Assembly: GCA_048268845.1 (NCBI GenBank)
Contig: JBLWUQ010000004.1
Location: forward strand, 124,001-188,000
From: Muriiphilus sp048268845
GTDB lineage: Bacteria > Pseudomonadota > Alphaproteobacteria > Rhodobacterales > Rhodobacteraceae
Reading direction: 5' to 3'
DNA: 64,000 bases
The notes below the pieces were generated by a model, which saw only the letters and a program-made list of their open reading frames with translations, searched no databases and had not been told where the DNA came from. Positions 16,229 to 22,674 of the stretch are shown one piece after another. The translations under genes and the position numbers were made by a program. How positions within the stretch are numbered: position 1 is the first letter of the stretch; every line of letters starts with the position of its first letter.

Positions 16229-16917
16229 CAATACGCTTCTTTTTCGGCCCACACCTTCACGCCGTCGATAGACGCGGCCTTGTGGTTGCGGCGCACATAC
16301 TCATCGACAAACTCGGTGATTGCGTCCCGATCAGTCTTGGCGATCCAGTGCAGCGCGGCGCGGTGGTCCTCGATCTGGTAGCGCGTGACCGTGCGCAGCC
16401 CTTTCACCGTGTCCTTGTTGGCAGCACTTGCGGCCTTCTTCGCCTCGATGGCTTCGGATTGCAGTCGAGCGGCTTCGGTGGCGGCGGCATAGTCTGAGGC
16501 ATCTACCTTGCGAGCCGCTTCCTCAGCCTCACGCTCCTTGCGGCGCGCCTCCTCGTAGGCGGCGCGCTTGGCGGCCTCCTTTTCTTCTGCCAGTTTGCGC
16601 TTGAACGGATCGACAATGGCGGCAAGCCCTTTCAAGCGGCGGTCAATGTCATTCTCGGTCGGCGTCCACCTGGCGATTTCGGCCTTCCATGCGTCATGCA
16701 GGGGCGCGGTGGCGGATTTCTTCGCCTTTGCCAAGTCCCCCTTGGCGCTGCGGATTTCCTTGATGATGGCGTCAACCGCCTTCATCTGTTCTTCGGTTTC
16801 GACAGGCGTCCCGTCCAGCCAGTTCTCGGCTTCGGCAATGGCATCGCCGTAAGGCGCGAGGGCTTCATCGATTGGATCTGGCGGGTTGTTGTCACCGATT
16901 TTTGCGAGCGTGTTCAT
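16228..16917 (-). CDS. Coiled-coil phage protein of the recombination module
   Basis: 229 aa from the ATG at 16917, with GGAGG five bases upstream; an earlier ATG at 16929 overlaps the ERF stop. The start TLAKIGDNNPPDPIDEALAP is conserved among phage proteins found next to ERF. The middle (residues 100-165) is a long charged coiled coil (LAEEKEAAKRAAYEEARRK). The C-terminal region (TVTRYQIEDHRAALHWI) is globular. Function unknown; co-occurrence suggests a recombination accessory factor. Confidence 0.7.
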   Translation of the reverse strand: MNTLAKIGDNNPPDPIDEALAPYGDAIAEAENWLDGTPVETEEQMKAVDAIIKEIRSAKGDLAKAKKSATAPLHDAWKAEIARWTPTENDIDRRLKGLAAIVDPFKRKLAEEKEAAKRAAYEEARRKEREAEEAARKVDASDYAAATEAARLQSEAIEAKKAASAANKDTVKGLRTVTRYQIEDHRAALHWIAKTDRDAITEFVDEYVRRNHKAASIDGVKVWAEKEAY

Positions 16918-16928
16918 GTCATCCTCCA

Positions 16929-17660
16929 TCAATACGGGATAGAATCGCCGTCAATGTCGCCGCTGGCGGGCGGGGCCTTGGCGTCCAGCGTCTTTTGCAA
17001 GCGGGCCATTGCGCTGGCGAAAGCATCAGCCGGAAATTGCTCGAAGGACTGCGCGTTGTATGCGGCGCAAATCTTGGCTTCCGGCACGTCGGCCTGTTCG
17101 GCTGTGTCACGCAGCTTGATGTATTCGTCGGGCGTGACGGTCTGCGGCTTGGCGGGGGGCTTGGGCGGCGCCGATTGGTGCGGCTCAGTGGCGTTCAGGT
17201 CCGCGTCGTCTTTGTCGCCGGTCGGGATCATCAGCGTTGAGCGGAAGAATTGCTTGAGCGCGTAGCTTTGTGCTGATCCGCTGGTCTGTGCACCATTCAT
17301 GGGAACAGACACCATCATATTGATAGGGCCAAGCGTCTGCCCCGTGCTGTGATACAGCGTGATATCAAAGAAAAACCTAGCCCAGACAGACTTACCGCCC
17401 TTGGCGTTGGTGTTTTCGTAGAACTCAACCTCGCGCTGCGCCACAATCGGGAACAGCCCGTTGCGCCCGCAGATCGGATTGACCAGCATCAGGAACTTGT
17501 CGATGCTGGCGAAGTCGTAGCCGTCAAACTTGTTGCGCTCCGACTTCCCGATAACGCGAACCTCGCGCGCCGCCGCTGCGATTGCGGCAAAGATACTCGC
17601 ATGATCCGGCAGTGTGTCTTGCTTTTCCGTGTCCGGTTTGATTATCTCTTGCTTAGTCAT
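16929..17660 (-). CDS. erf: ERF-family single-strand annealing recombinase
   Basis: 243 aa. The N-terminal core shows FDGYDFASIDKFLMLVNPICGRNGLFPIVAQ and the family signature GSAQSYALKQFFRSTLMIPTGDKDDAD near residues 125-150. The C-terminal part is Pro-rich then helical. ERF proteins anneal complementary strands, helping circularise phage DNA and recombine with host sequences. A strong AGGAGG site lies 7 nt before the ATG. Confidence 0.9.
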   Translation of the reverse strand: MTKQEIIKPDTEKQDTLPDHASIFAAIAAAAREVRVIGKSERNKFDGYDFASIDKFLMLVNPICGRNGLFPIVAQREVEFYENTNAKGGKSVWARFFFDITLYHSTGQTLGPINMMVSVPMNGAQTSGSAQSYALKQFFRSTLMIPTGDKDDADLNATEPHQSAPPKPPAKPQTVTPDEYIKLRDTAEQADVPEAKICAAYNAQSFEQFPADAFASAMARLQKTLDAKAPPASGDIDGDSIPY

Positions 17661-17708
17661 TGTCAGCCCTCCTATGGCTGGTGGTGCGGGTGGCGCACTT
17701 GATCTGCG

Positions 17709-18086
17709 TCACCCAATCTCCCCGCGAAACGGGATGGAAACGACGGACGCCCGGATATGAACATCCACAGCGCCGCCCTTGATCTTCTCAGCGAAAGTGC
17801 TTGGGAACGTGCAGCGAAAGCCGTTGTCGTCGCGCCCCATCGCATCCGCGATCCCGTCGATTGACGCCTTGAGCATGTGCGGCATGTTCTGCGCGTCACG
17901 ATGCCGGGCGTCGGGCGGGTAGTAGGTGAATTCGAGAATGTCGCCCTGCGCCCCGGCTTCCCTGGTCCGCATCGCCGCGAGGAAACGCGCGGTCCTGACG
18001 GCTTGACTACGCCTCGCCCAGTGCACCCGCGCATTGCTGGACAGGTCTTTGCTCGGCCACGGCAGGCGTATGGTCCATTCACTCAT
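17709..18086 (-). CDS. RusA-like Holliday junction resolvase
   Basis: 125 aa from the ATG at 18086. IRLPWPSKDLSSNARVHWARRS at the start, the YYPPDARHRDAQNMPHMLKASIDGIADAMG segment and DDNGFR match the RusA pattern (P-P-D-x-R-R-D-x-N and a later D-D), where aspartates bind Mg2+ to cut junctions. The exact RRD is RHRDAQN here. RusA proteins are common in phage recombination modules. Overlap with the upstream gene is 8 nt. Confidence 0.8.
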   Translation of the reverse strand: MSEWTIRLPWPSKDLSSNARVHWARRSQAVRTARFLAAMRTREAGAQGDILEFTYYPPDARHRDAQNMPHMLKASIDGIADAMGRDDNGFRCTFPSTFAEKIKGGAVDVHIRASVVSIPFRGEIG

Positions 18087-18399
18087 GGCACGCCCCCAGA
18101 GCCGCACAGCGCGCTTTCAGGATGCGCTGCCGCTTGAGCAACCCGGCAACCGGCTGATGTGATGCCCGCGCCAGTCTGATCCTGCGCTCGATTGCTTCGA
18201 TGTGATCCCCCGCCGTCCCGATGAACGGAAAAGCCCCCGACGCCACGAAGGACGCCGGGGTAGTTTCCAGACAGGAAGGTCCGCGCGTATCCCGGCGCGG
18301 CTCGGGGTTTCGTGGCGCGAAACGCTGCGGGCAACCCGCCATCGCGCACAGATCCGTGACGTCGTAGGGGCAACCCGGCTGCGGGCATTTATCGGTCAT
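18079..18399 (-). CDS. Small Cys-rich unknown protein
   Basis: 106 aa. The N-terminus has Cys at CPQPGCPYDVTDLCAMAGC, four to five cysteines within 25 residues that could bind a metal. The C-terminal half is helical (IEAIERRIRLARASHQPVAGLLKRQRILK). No family recognised. It lies between the GIY-YIG and RusA genes with overlaps on both sides. Confidence 0.6.
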   Translation of the reverse strand: MTDKCPQPGCPYDVTDLCAMAGCPQRFAPRNPEPRRDTRGPSCLETTPASFVASGAFPFIGTAGDHIEAIERRIRLARASHQPVAGLLKRQRILKARCAALGACHE

Positions 18400-18830
18400 T
18401 TTCCCGCCGCCATCTTTTCGCGGATAGTCCGGATCGTCGGCCAGCGAGGATCGCGGCCATTGGCTATGTCGCGCAAAAGGTTGGGGTCATTGACCGCCCA
18501 AAGCCCGAAGCCCGTAGGCGTCAAGCCGTGCCTCTCGCGGTAGGCGGAAATCTCCGCCACCAGCTTTTCAATCTCGGGGTTCTCGGACTGTTTCCCTTCA
18601 CGCAATTTAAGGTGAACATTGTGAAGCGGCGCTTCCCGCGCCACGCTGATACACTCGGCAGCGATTGCATCGGCCCTGTTATCAAACCACTCGATATCAA
18701 CCCGCGCTATTTGTTCCGCCCAATCAGCGGTCCTCGCGTGCGTTGACAGGCGTCCAACTGCCGAGATCGATATCCCGATATACAGCAGTGTGCCGCTGGC
18801 ATCGTAATGGCGATACAGTGCGGTTTTCAT
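18396..18830 (-). CDS. GIY-YIG domain protein
   Basis: 144 aa from the ATG at 18830 (TGATG with the preceding stop; a GTG lies one codon upstream). TALYRHYDASGTLLYIGISISAVGRLSTHA is the GIY-YIG strand-loop-strand with the following Arg, and ADWAEQIARVDIEWFDNRADAIAAE fits the rest of the small domain. The C-terminal 60 residues are helical. It may be a nuclease or an inactive DNA-binding relative; the catalytic Arg and Glu appear present. Confidence 0.75.
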   Translation of the reverse strand: MKTALYRHYDASGTLLYIGISISAVGRLSTHARTADWAEQIARVDIEWFDNRADAIAAECISVAREAPLHNVHLKLREGKQSENPEIEKLVAEISAYRERHGLTPTGFGLWAVNDPNLLRDIANGRDPRWPTIRTIREKMAAGK

Positions 18831-18961
18831 CACTCTTGCCCCCCGATTTTCAGGAAGAATTTTTCCGCCCGCTTCAACCAGCGGCGGTGCGCCTCAAGGG
18901 CGGTGCGGGCGCGCCAGTCACAGAAGCGCGAAGCAATGTAGAGGCTGACCCGTCGCATCAT
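18830..18961 (-). CDS. 43-aa basic small protein
   Basis: Starts at ATG 18961 or 18958 (ATGATG overlapping the previous stop) and ends as TGATG with the GIY-YIG gene. It is a single basic amphipathic helix (LYIASRFCDWRARTALEAHRRW). The larger open frame up to 19147 is a shadow. Coupling on both sides supports translation; function unknown. Confidence 0.55.
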   Translation of the reverse strand: MMRRVSLYIASRFCDWRARTALEAHRRWLKRAEKFFLKIGGQE

Positions 18962-19197
18962 TTGAAAACCACCTCGGCACCAGAGATCGCAATGACCGCC
19001 ATGACGTAGCGCAGCTTTGGATCGTGTTCGCATTGCAGCCAGTGGCGCACTTGACGCTCTGATACTCCGAGAACGCGCGCGGCCTTCCCTGCCCTTGCCG
19101 CGTCGGACGGTGCCGGAAACGCTTTCCAAAGAAGATCGCGAAACCACATTCGGTAAGCGGTCGCTTGGTCCATGCTTGAATTGGAAATACTTTTCAT
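18958..19197 (-). CDS. Small helix-turn-helix regulator
   Basis: 79 aa from the ATG at 19197, preceded by GGAG at 7-8 nt; an alternative ATG at 19266 would add 23 residues. Residues 30-60 (AGKAARVLGVSERQVRHWLQCEHDPKLRY) form a clear helix-turn-helix. It is the second gene of the leftward early operon, where lambda-like phages place CII- or Cro-type regulators. The target is unknown. Confidence 0.65.
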   Translation of the reverse strand: MKSISNSSMDQATAYRMWFRDLLWKAFPAPSDAARAGKAARVLGVSERQVRHWLQCEHDPKLRYVMAVIAISGAEVVFK

Positions 19198-19297
19198 CCT
19201 GATTGCTCCATGCTTCGGGGTGGATGCAGAAGTTTGGAAATCAGAACGGAGGGCGGGGGCGGTCATTGTGTGGCCGCCTTCGTTATGTTGGCGGCGC

Positions 19298-19504
19298 TCA
19301 TGGCTCCACCTGCTCACTGGATGCGACCGACGACATAAAGGCTCGGACCTTCGCTTCGGTCGTGAAATGCAGCCCGCCACCAGCGCGCAAGCGCGGCACT
19401 AGTTCGCTATTCCCGGCTGACTTTTTCCCGAAATATGTCTCGCTCATCTGGGTCTCGGCCAGATACGCGTCGATTTCCGCAAGGATAGGGTGGTGCTGTT
19501 TCAT
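19298..19504 (-). CDS. Cro-like protein, first gene of the leftward operon
   Basis: 68 aa. ILAEIDAYLAETQMSETYFGKKSAGNSELVPRLRAGG resembles short Cro/HTH proteins of Rhodobacter phages. It is divergent from the repressor gene and lies directly behind the leftward promoter. The -10 box ends only six bases before the ATG, so its message is probably leaderless. A Cro role is inferred from position plus HTH-like pattern. Confidence 0.65.
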   Translation of the reverse strand: MKQHHPILAEIDAYLAETQMSETYFGKKSAGNSELVPRLRAGGGLHFTTEAKVRAFMSSVASSEQVEP

Positions 19505-19510
19505 GCAGCC

Positions 19511-19538
19511 ATACTATCCGCAATCGCGGACAAGTCAA
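19511..19538 (-). promoter_or_regulatory. Leftward early promoter (PL-like)
   Basis: On the minus strand TTGACT (19538-19533), a 16-bp spacer that contains a whole operator palindrome, then TAGTAT (19516-19511). The Cro-like ATG is at 19504, so transcription should start at or next to the start codon. Repressor binding to the spacer operator would block RNA polymerase directly. Confidence 0.7.
19517..19530. promoter_or_regulatory. Operator OL1
   Basis: TCCGCAATCGCGGA, 14 bp. The arms TCCGC and GCGGA pair perfectly around AATC. It matches the two right operators at 12 of 14 positions. Confidence 0.72.
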
Positions 19539-19541
19539 GCG

Positions 19542-19555
19542 ACCTCTATCGCGGT
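19542..19555. promoter_or_regulatory. Degenerate operator OL2
   Basis: ACCTCTATCGCGGT matches OL1 at 10 of 14 positions, 25 bp from it (start to start). It overlaps the region just upstream of the leftward -35 box and may be a weaker second repressor site. Confidence 0.45.
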
Positions 19556-19591
19556 CGTGCAATGGGGCTGGATTTGGAGCATGAGAAGGGG

Positions 19592-19894
19592 ATGAAGAAC
19601 GATTCCTGGCGTCAGCGCATCGAGGCGGCGATTGCCGCCGACGAACGGTCCATGAGGGATATCTCCCTCGCCGCAGGCCTTTCCCATGGCTATCTGCACG
19701 GCATCCTGCGCGACGGGAAAGAACCGACGTTAGACAGGTTCATTCGGATATGCGACGTTTTGGGCATCAGTTTGGCCCACGCCCTCATGGGTGTAGACCT
19801 TTCGCCCGATACCGAGCGGTTGATTAGTGAGATTGAGGGCGACGAGGAAAGTCGCGCTGCGATCCTGGCGATCCTGTCGCGGCGCGCACGGTAG
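19592..19894 (+). CDS. Phage repressor (Cro/CI-type HTH)
   Basis: 100 aa from the ATG at 19592; an ATG at 19562 would add ten residues and neither start has an ideal ribosome site. RIEAAIAADERSMRDISLAAGLSHGYLHGILRDGKEPTLDRFIRICDVLGISLAHALMG is a lambda-repressor-like HTH with the recognition helix in GLSHGYLHGIL. There is no LexA-like autoprotease domain, so induction may need another factor. It lies between the two operator groups, as the lysogeny regulator would. Confidence 0.82.
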   Translation: MKNDSWRQRIEAAIAADERSMRDISLAAGLSHGYLHGILRDGKEPTLDRFIRICDVLGISLAHALMGVDLSPDTERLISEIEGDEESRAAILAILSRRAR

Positions 19895-19970
19895 CAGCCT
19901 CAGCCAACACCTCGCGCATTTCGGCTTCGGTCATACTCGCCAATATGGCGACCAACTGGCCTACCGTCAT
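19824..19970 (-). CDS. Possible 48-aa protein antisense to the repressor 3' end
   Basis: Minus-strand frame with ATG at 19970 (another at 19979). It begins MTVGQLVAILASMTEAEMRE, an acidic helical pattern with natural composition, and stops inside the repressor coding region. No clear ribosome site, no known family; it could equally be chance. Confidence 0.3.
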   Translation of the reverse strand: MTVGQLVAILASMTEAEMREVLAEAATVRAATGSPGSQRDFPRRPQSH

Positions 19971-20053
19971 AGCACCCATCCCGTTCTAGTAATGTTCCCA
20001 TAGTCACGCCCGCACGGATTCGGTCAAGCCAAATCTGTAGCCAGTAGCGCGCA

Positions 20054-20067
20054 TCCTCAATTGCGGA
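20054..20067. promoter_or_regulatory. Operator OR2
   Basis: TCCTCAATTGCGGA, identical to the copy at 20082-20095 and 28 bp upstream of it. It lies just upstream of the -35 box of the rightward promoter. With the OL sites it defines the consensus TCC-K-CAAT-Y-GCGGA. Confidence 0.7.
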
Positions 20068-20074
20068 TTAGTGG

Positions 20075-20103
20075 TTGACTATCCTCAATTGCGGACATAC
20101 AGT
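20075..20103 (+). promoter_or_regulatory. Rightward promoter (PR-like)
   Basis: TTGACT (20075-20080), a 17-bp spacer holding operator OR1, then TACAGT (20098-20103). It precedes the accessory/integration operon whose first ATG is at 20133 with an AAGGGAG ribosome site. The architecture is the mirror image of the leftward promoter. Confidence 0.72.
20082..20095. promoter_or_regulatory. Operator OR1 (inside the promoter spacer)
   Basis: TCCTCAATTGCGGA lies fully between -35 and -10 of the rightward promoter; occupancy by repressor would exclude polymerase. Confidence 0.72.
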
Positions 20104-20132
20104 CTCCCCTAGAACACCAAGGGAGCAAGCCA

Positions 20133-20366
20133 ATGAAAATCACCCGAACCTCGATCATGAGCGGCACAATCCGCTCCCGCGACCTCGACATCACGCCGGA
20201 ACAGTGGGCGGCGTATGAGCGCGGGGATCTGATCCAGCGCGCGTTCCCGCATCTGTCCGACGATGACCGCGAGTTCATCCTGACCGGAATCACTGCCGGG
20301 GAATGGGACGAGTGCATGTCCGAAGATGAGGACGACGACATCACCGACGACGAACCGGCATTTTGA
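20133..20366 (+). CDS. Unknown acidic phage protein
   Basis: 77 aa, first gene of the rightward operon. MKITRTSIMSGTIRSRDLDI, then QRAFPHLSDDDREFILTGIT, is a pattern seen in a widespread phage family without assigned function. The C-terminus is strongly acidic (SEDEDDDITDDEP). Ribosome site AAGGGAGCAAGCCA directly precedes the ATG. Confidence 0.7.
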   Translation: MKITRTSIMSGTIRSRDLDITPEQWAAYERGDLIQRAFPHLSDDDREFILTGITAGEWDECMSEDEDDDITDDEPAF

Positions 20367-20380
20367 GAGGGAGCAAGCCA

Positions 20381-20650
20381 ATGACCATCAACTATTCCAC
20401 CCTTCCCGAACACGTTCGAGGCGGCACGCGGCGTTACATCGAGAATGGCGTAAAGCCCGGCGCGTTCCTCACGGCGGTGCTCTGCAATGACCTTTGGACC
20501 GCCTCTCTACAGGCTGGCGATGACGTCACCTCGTTTCGCCCTCTGGCGCTTTTCCTGTCCAATGAAGCCCCCGCAGAATGTTGGGGCAGCATCACCAAGG
20601 TTGCCGCATGGATCGCCCGTGGCGGTCTGACCGGGAAGGACGCGGCATGA
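20381..20650 (+). CDS. Unknown small phage protein
   Basis: 89 aa from the ATG at 20381, chosen because it repeats the GGGAGCAAGCCA ribosome cassette; the frame is open from 20363. STLPEHVRGGTRRYIENGVKPGAFLTAVLCNDLWTAS suggests a helical fold like small phage proteins of the DUF7673 type, but I cannot name it securely. Its stop overlaps the start of the next gene (ATGA). Confidence 0.65.
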   Translation: MTINYSTLPEHVRGGTRRYIENGVKPGAFLTAVLCNDLWTASLQAGDDVTSFRPLALFLSNEAPAECWGSITKVAAWIARGGLTGKDAA

Positions 20651-21534
20651 GCGACAAGACGAAAATCGAATGGACCGACGCCACGTGGAACCCGATCACC
20701 GGATGCAGCGTCGTCTCGCCGGGCTGCACCAACTGCTACGCGATGGGGCTGGCGGGGACACGGCTGCGCAACCACCCGAGCCGCGCGGGGCTGACCAATG
20801 ACAGCCGCGCCGGGCCGGTCTGGAACGGGCAGGTGAGGTTCAACGAGAACTGGCTCGACCAGCCGCTGCGCTGGCGCAAGCCGCGCATGATCTTCGTCTG
20901 CGCCCATGGCGATCTGTTTCACGAGAGCGTGCCCGACGAGTGGATCGACCGCGTGTTCGCCGTCATGGCGCTGGCACCGCAGCATACGTTTCAGGTGCTG
21001 ACCAAGCGGGCGGAGCGGATGCGGGAGTATATCGCCTCGGCAAATTTTGGTGAGGTGGACCGATGGACCAAACCGCTCCTGACAACAATGCGGCGCGCTA
21101 AAACCGGCTCGCGTTTTGTGGTGGAGGAATGGCCCCTCCCCAATGTCTGGCTCGGCGTGTCCGTCGAGGACCAAACCCGCGCCGACGAGCGCATCCCGCG
21201 CCTGCTCAACACGCCCGCCGCCGTGCGGTTCATCTCGGCTGAGCCGCTGCTGGGGCCGGTCGATCTGACCATGTGCACATATGACGGTATGGTTCGGATC
21301 AACGCGCTCACAGGAGAAGGAGGGTGGCCGGTCCCGCACGCGATTTGCGGCCCCGCCCTCGACTGGGTGATCGTCGGCGGCGAGAGCGGCCGCAACGCCC
21401 GCGACATGAACCCAGACTGGGCACGCAGCCTGCGAGACCAGTGCAAGGCGGCAGATGTGGCGTTCTTCATGAAGCAGATGGCGCACAAAGCGCCGATCCC
21501 TGCTGACCTGATGGTCCGGGAGATGCCGACATGA
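20647..21534 (+). CDS. Phage Gp37/Gp68 family (DUF5131) protein
   Basis: 295 aa. The opening KTKIEWTDATWNPITGCSVVSPGCTNCYAM contains the invariant CTNCYA of the family, which is distantly related to radical-SAM or SPL-like iron-sulfur proteins. Later hallmarks are IFVCAHGDLFHESVPDEWIDRVF, FQVLTKRAERM, WLGVSVEDQ, FISAEPLLGPVDL and WVIVGGESGRNAR. It occurs in many phages and islands; its reaction is not established. Coupled by ATGA on both sides. Confidence 0.88.
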   Translation: MSDKTKIEWTDATWNPITGCSVVSPGCTNCYAMGLAGTRLRNHPSRAGLTNDSRAGPVWNGQVRFNENWLDQPLRWRKPRMIFVCAHGDLFHESVPDEWIDRVFAVMALAPQHTFQVLTKRAERMREYIASANFGEVDRWTKPLLTTMRRAKTGSRFVVEEWPLPNVWLGVSVEDQTRADERIPRLLNTPAAVRFISAEPLLGPVDLTMCTYDGMVRINALTGEGGWPVPHAICGPALDWVIVGGESGRNARDMNPDWARSLRDQCKAADVAFFMKQMAHKAPIPADLMVREMPT

Positions 21535-21821
21535 CCCTCACCACCCCCGACATATTCTATCTCGTCGCGGTTGATTTCCCCGGCATCGGCTTCGGCTCGC
21601 CCGACATCACCGCGAATTTCGAGGACGCCGTTGACCAGTATATCGGTCACGAAAACGCCCGCGTGTTCCGGCTGGAAATGGACGCGAACAACATGCCTGC
21701 CGGTTTTTTCGACGTGACCGGCGATGCGGACGACGTAATCACTCACCGGCTCGGGATCGACGCGGTTGAACAGGGTTTCGACCGCGAGCACCCGCGCGAC
21801 TATTGGGAGTTGAGCAAATGA
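21531..21821 (+). CDS. Unknown phage protein
   Basis: 96 aa, acidic, with VAVDFPGIGFGSPDITANFEDAVDQYI and repeated aspartates. No recognised motif. Starts by ATGA overlap with the DUF5131 gene and ends by ATGA overlap with the pentapeptide-repeat gene, so it is translated as part of the same chain. Confidence 0.6.
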   Translation: MTLTTPDIFYLVAVDFPGIGFGSPDITANFEDAVDQYIGHENARVFRLEMDANNMPAGFFDVTGDADDVITHRLGIDAVEQGFDREHPRDYWELSK

Positions 21822-22489
21822 AATACGACATTCTCAACCGTTTCGCTGGCAAAGTGCAATTCACTGCTGAGATTGAAGCCACGGGCGACACACCGCGCAG
21901 ATTTAAACTCGGAATGTCGGTCAAGTGGGCCGTGGAAAACGGGGCCGACCTTAGCGGGGCCGACCTTAGCAGGGCCGACCTTAGCAGGGCCTACCTCTAC
22001 GGGGCCAACCTCAGCGGGGCCGACCTCAGCAGGGCCGGCCTCAACGGGGCCGACCTCAACGGGGCCTACCTCAACGGGGCCTACCTCAGCGGGGCCAACC
22101 TCTACGGTGCCTACCTCTACGGGGCCAACCTCAGCGGGGCCGACCTCTACGGGGCCGACCTCAGAGGGGCCGACCTCAACAGGGCCGGCCTCAACGGGGC
22201 CAACCTCAGCGGGGCCGACCTCAACGGGGCCGACCTCAACGGGACTCATGGTGTGAACGACTGGATCAAGTGCATCCAGATCGACCAATACCCGATCACT
22301 TATACCAGCGACGTGATGCAGATCGGATGCGAGCGGCACAATATCACCGAGTGGCGAGAGTTTGACGACGCCAGCATTCTGGAAATGGACGGCAAGGCGG
22401 CTCTCAAATTCTGGCGCAAATACAAGGACTGGATTTTCCAGACCATTGAACTTTGCCCGGCCAAACCGACGCAGGAGGCCGACCAATGA
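21818..22489 (+). CDS. Pentapeptide-repeat protein with C-terminal domain
   Basis: 223 aa from the ATG at 21818. After a 40-residue N-terminal strand region, twenty A(D/N/Y)L-x-G/R-type pentapeptides (ADLSG, AYLNG, ANLYG, AGLNG) build a right-handed quadrilateral beta-helix, residues about 42-141. A globular C-terminal part (WIKCIQIDQYPITYTSDVMQ...ALKFWRKYKDWIFQTIEL) follows and recurs with such repeats in other phage proteins. Some members mimic DNA and inhibit gyrase; nothing proves that here. Confidence 0.85.
   Translation: MKYDILNRFAGKVQFTAEIEATGDTPRRFKLGMSVKWAVENGADLSGADLSRADLSRAYLYGANLSGADLSRAGLNGADLNGAYLNGAYLSGANLYGAYLYGANLSGADLYGADLRGADLNRAGLNGANLSGADLNGADLNGTHGVNDWIKCIQIDQYPITYTSDVMQIGCERHNITEWREFDDASILEMDGKAALKFWRKYKDWIFQTIELCPAKPTQEADQ
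21941..22240 (+). repeat. Twenty tandem 15-bp units encoding the pentapeptide repeats
   Basis: Units such as GGGGCCGACCTCAGC and GGGGCCTACCTCAAC run in phase for 300 bp with little divergence at the DNA level. Recent expansion by slippage is likely. The low divergence also keeps the opposite strand open, giving a spurious antisense frame. Confidence 0.85.
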
Positions 22490-22674
22490 CCGCCGCCTAT
22501 CTCTACCACCGCATGACGAACGCCGCCGACGCGGCTCCTGCGCCGGGTTTGGGTGTCCCCCCAGGCCCCGATCCGGCGCGGGTCTGGATTGATTTCGCCG
22601 AGGCGGTTGCCCGTGCGTTCGGGTTGCTGGCGATATGGCTGGCGGCGTGTGTGTTCATGGGGGCGATGCAATGA
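22486..22674 (+). CDS. Small membrane protein
   Basis: 62 aa. A Pro/Ala-rich N-terminal half is followed by one hydrophobic segment near the C-terminus (AFGLLAIWLAACVFMGAM), consistent with a single membrane span. It overlaps the previous stop (ATGA) and the methyltransferase start (ATGA). Function unknown. Confidence 0.55.
   Translation: MTAAYLYHRMTNAADAAPAPGLGVPPGPDPARVWIDFAEAVARAFGLLAIWLAACVFMGAMQ

Noticed and set aside
21800..22486. 228-aa open frame antisense to the pentapeptide-repeat gene, with GPVEVGP-type repeats
   Set aside because: It is produced by the 15-bp repeats lacking stops on the other strand; no ribosome site and no natural composition.
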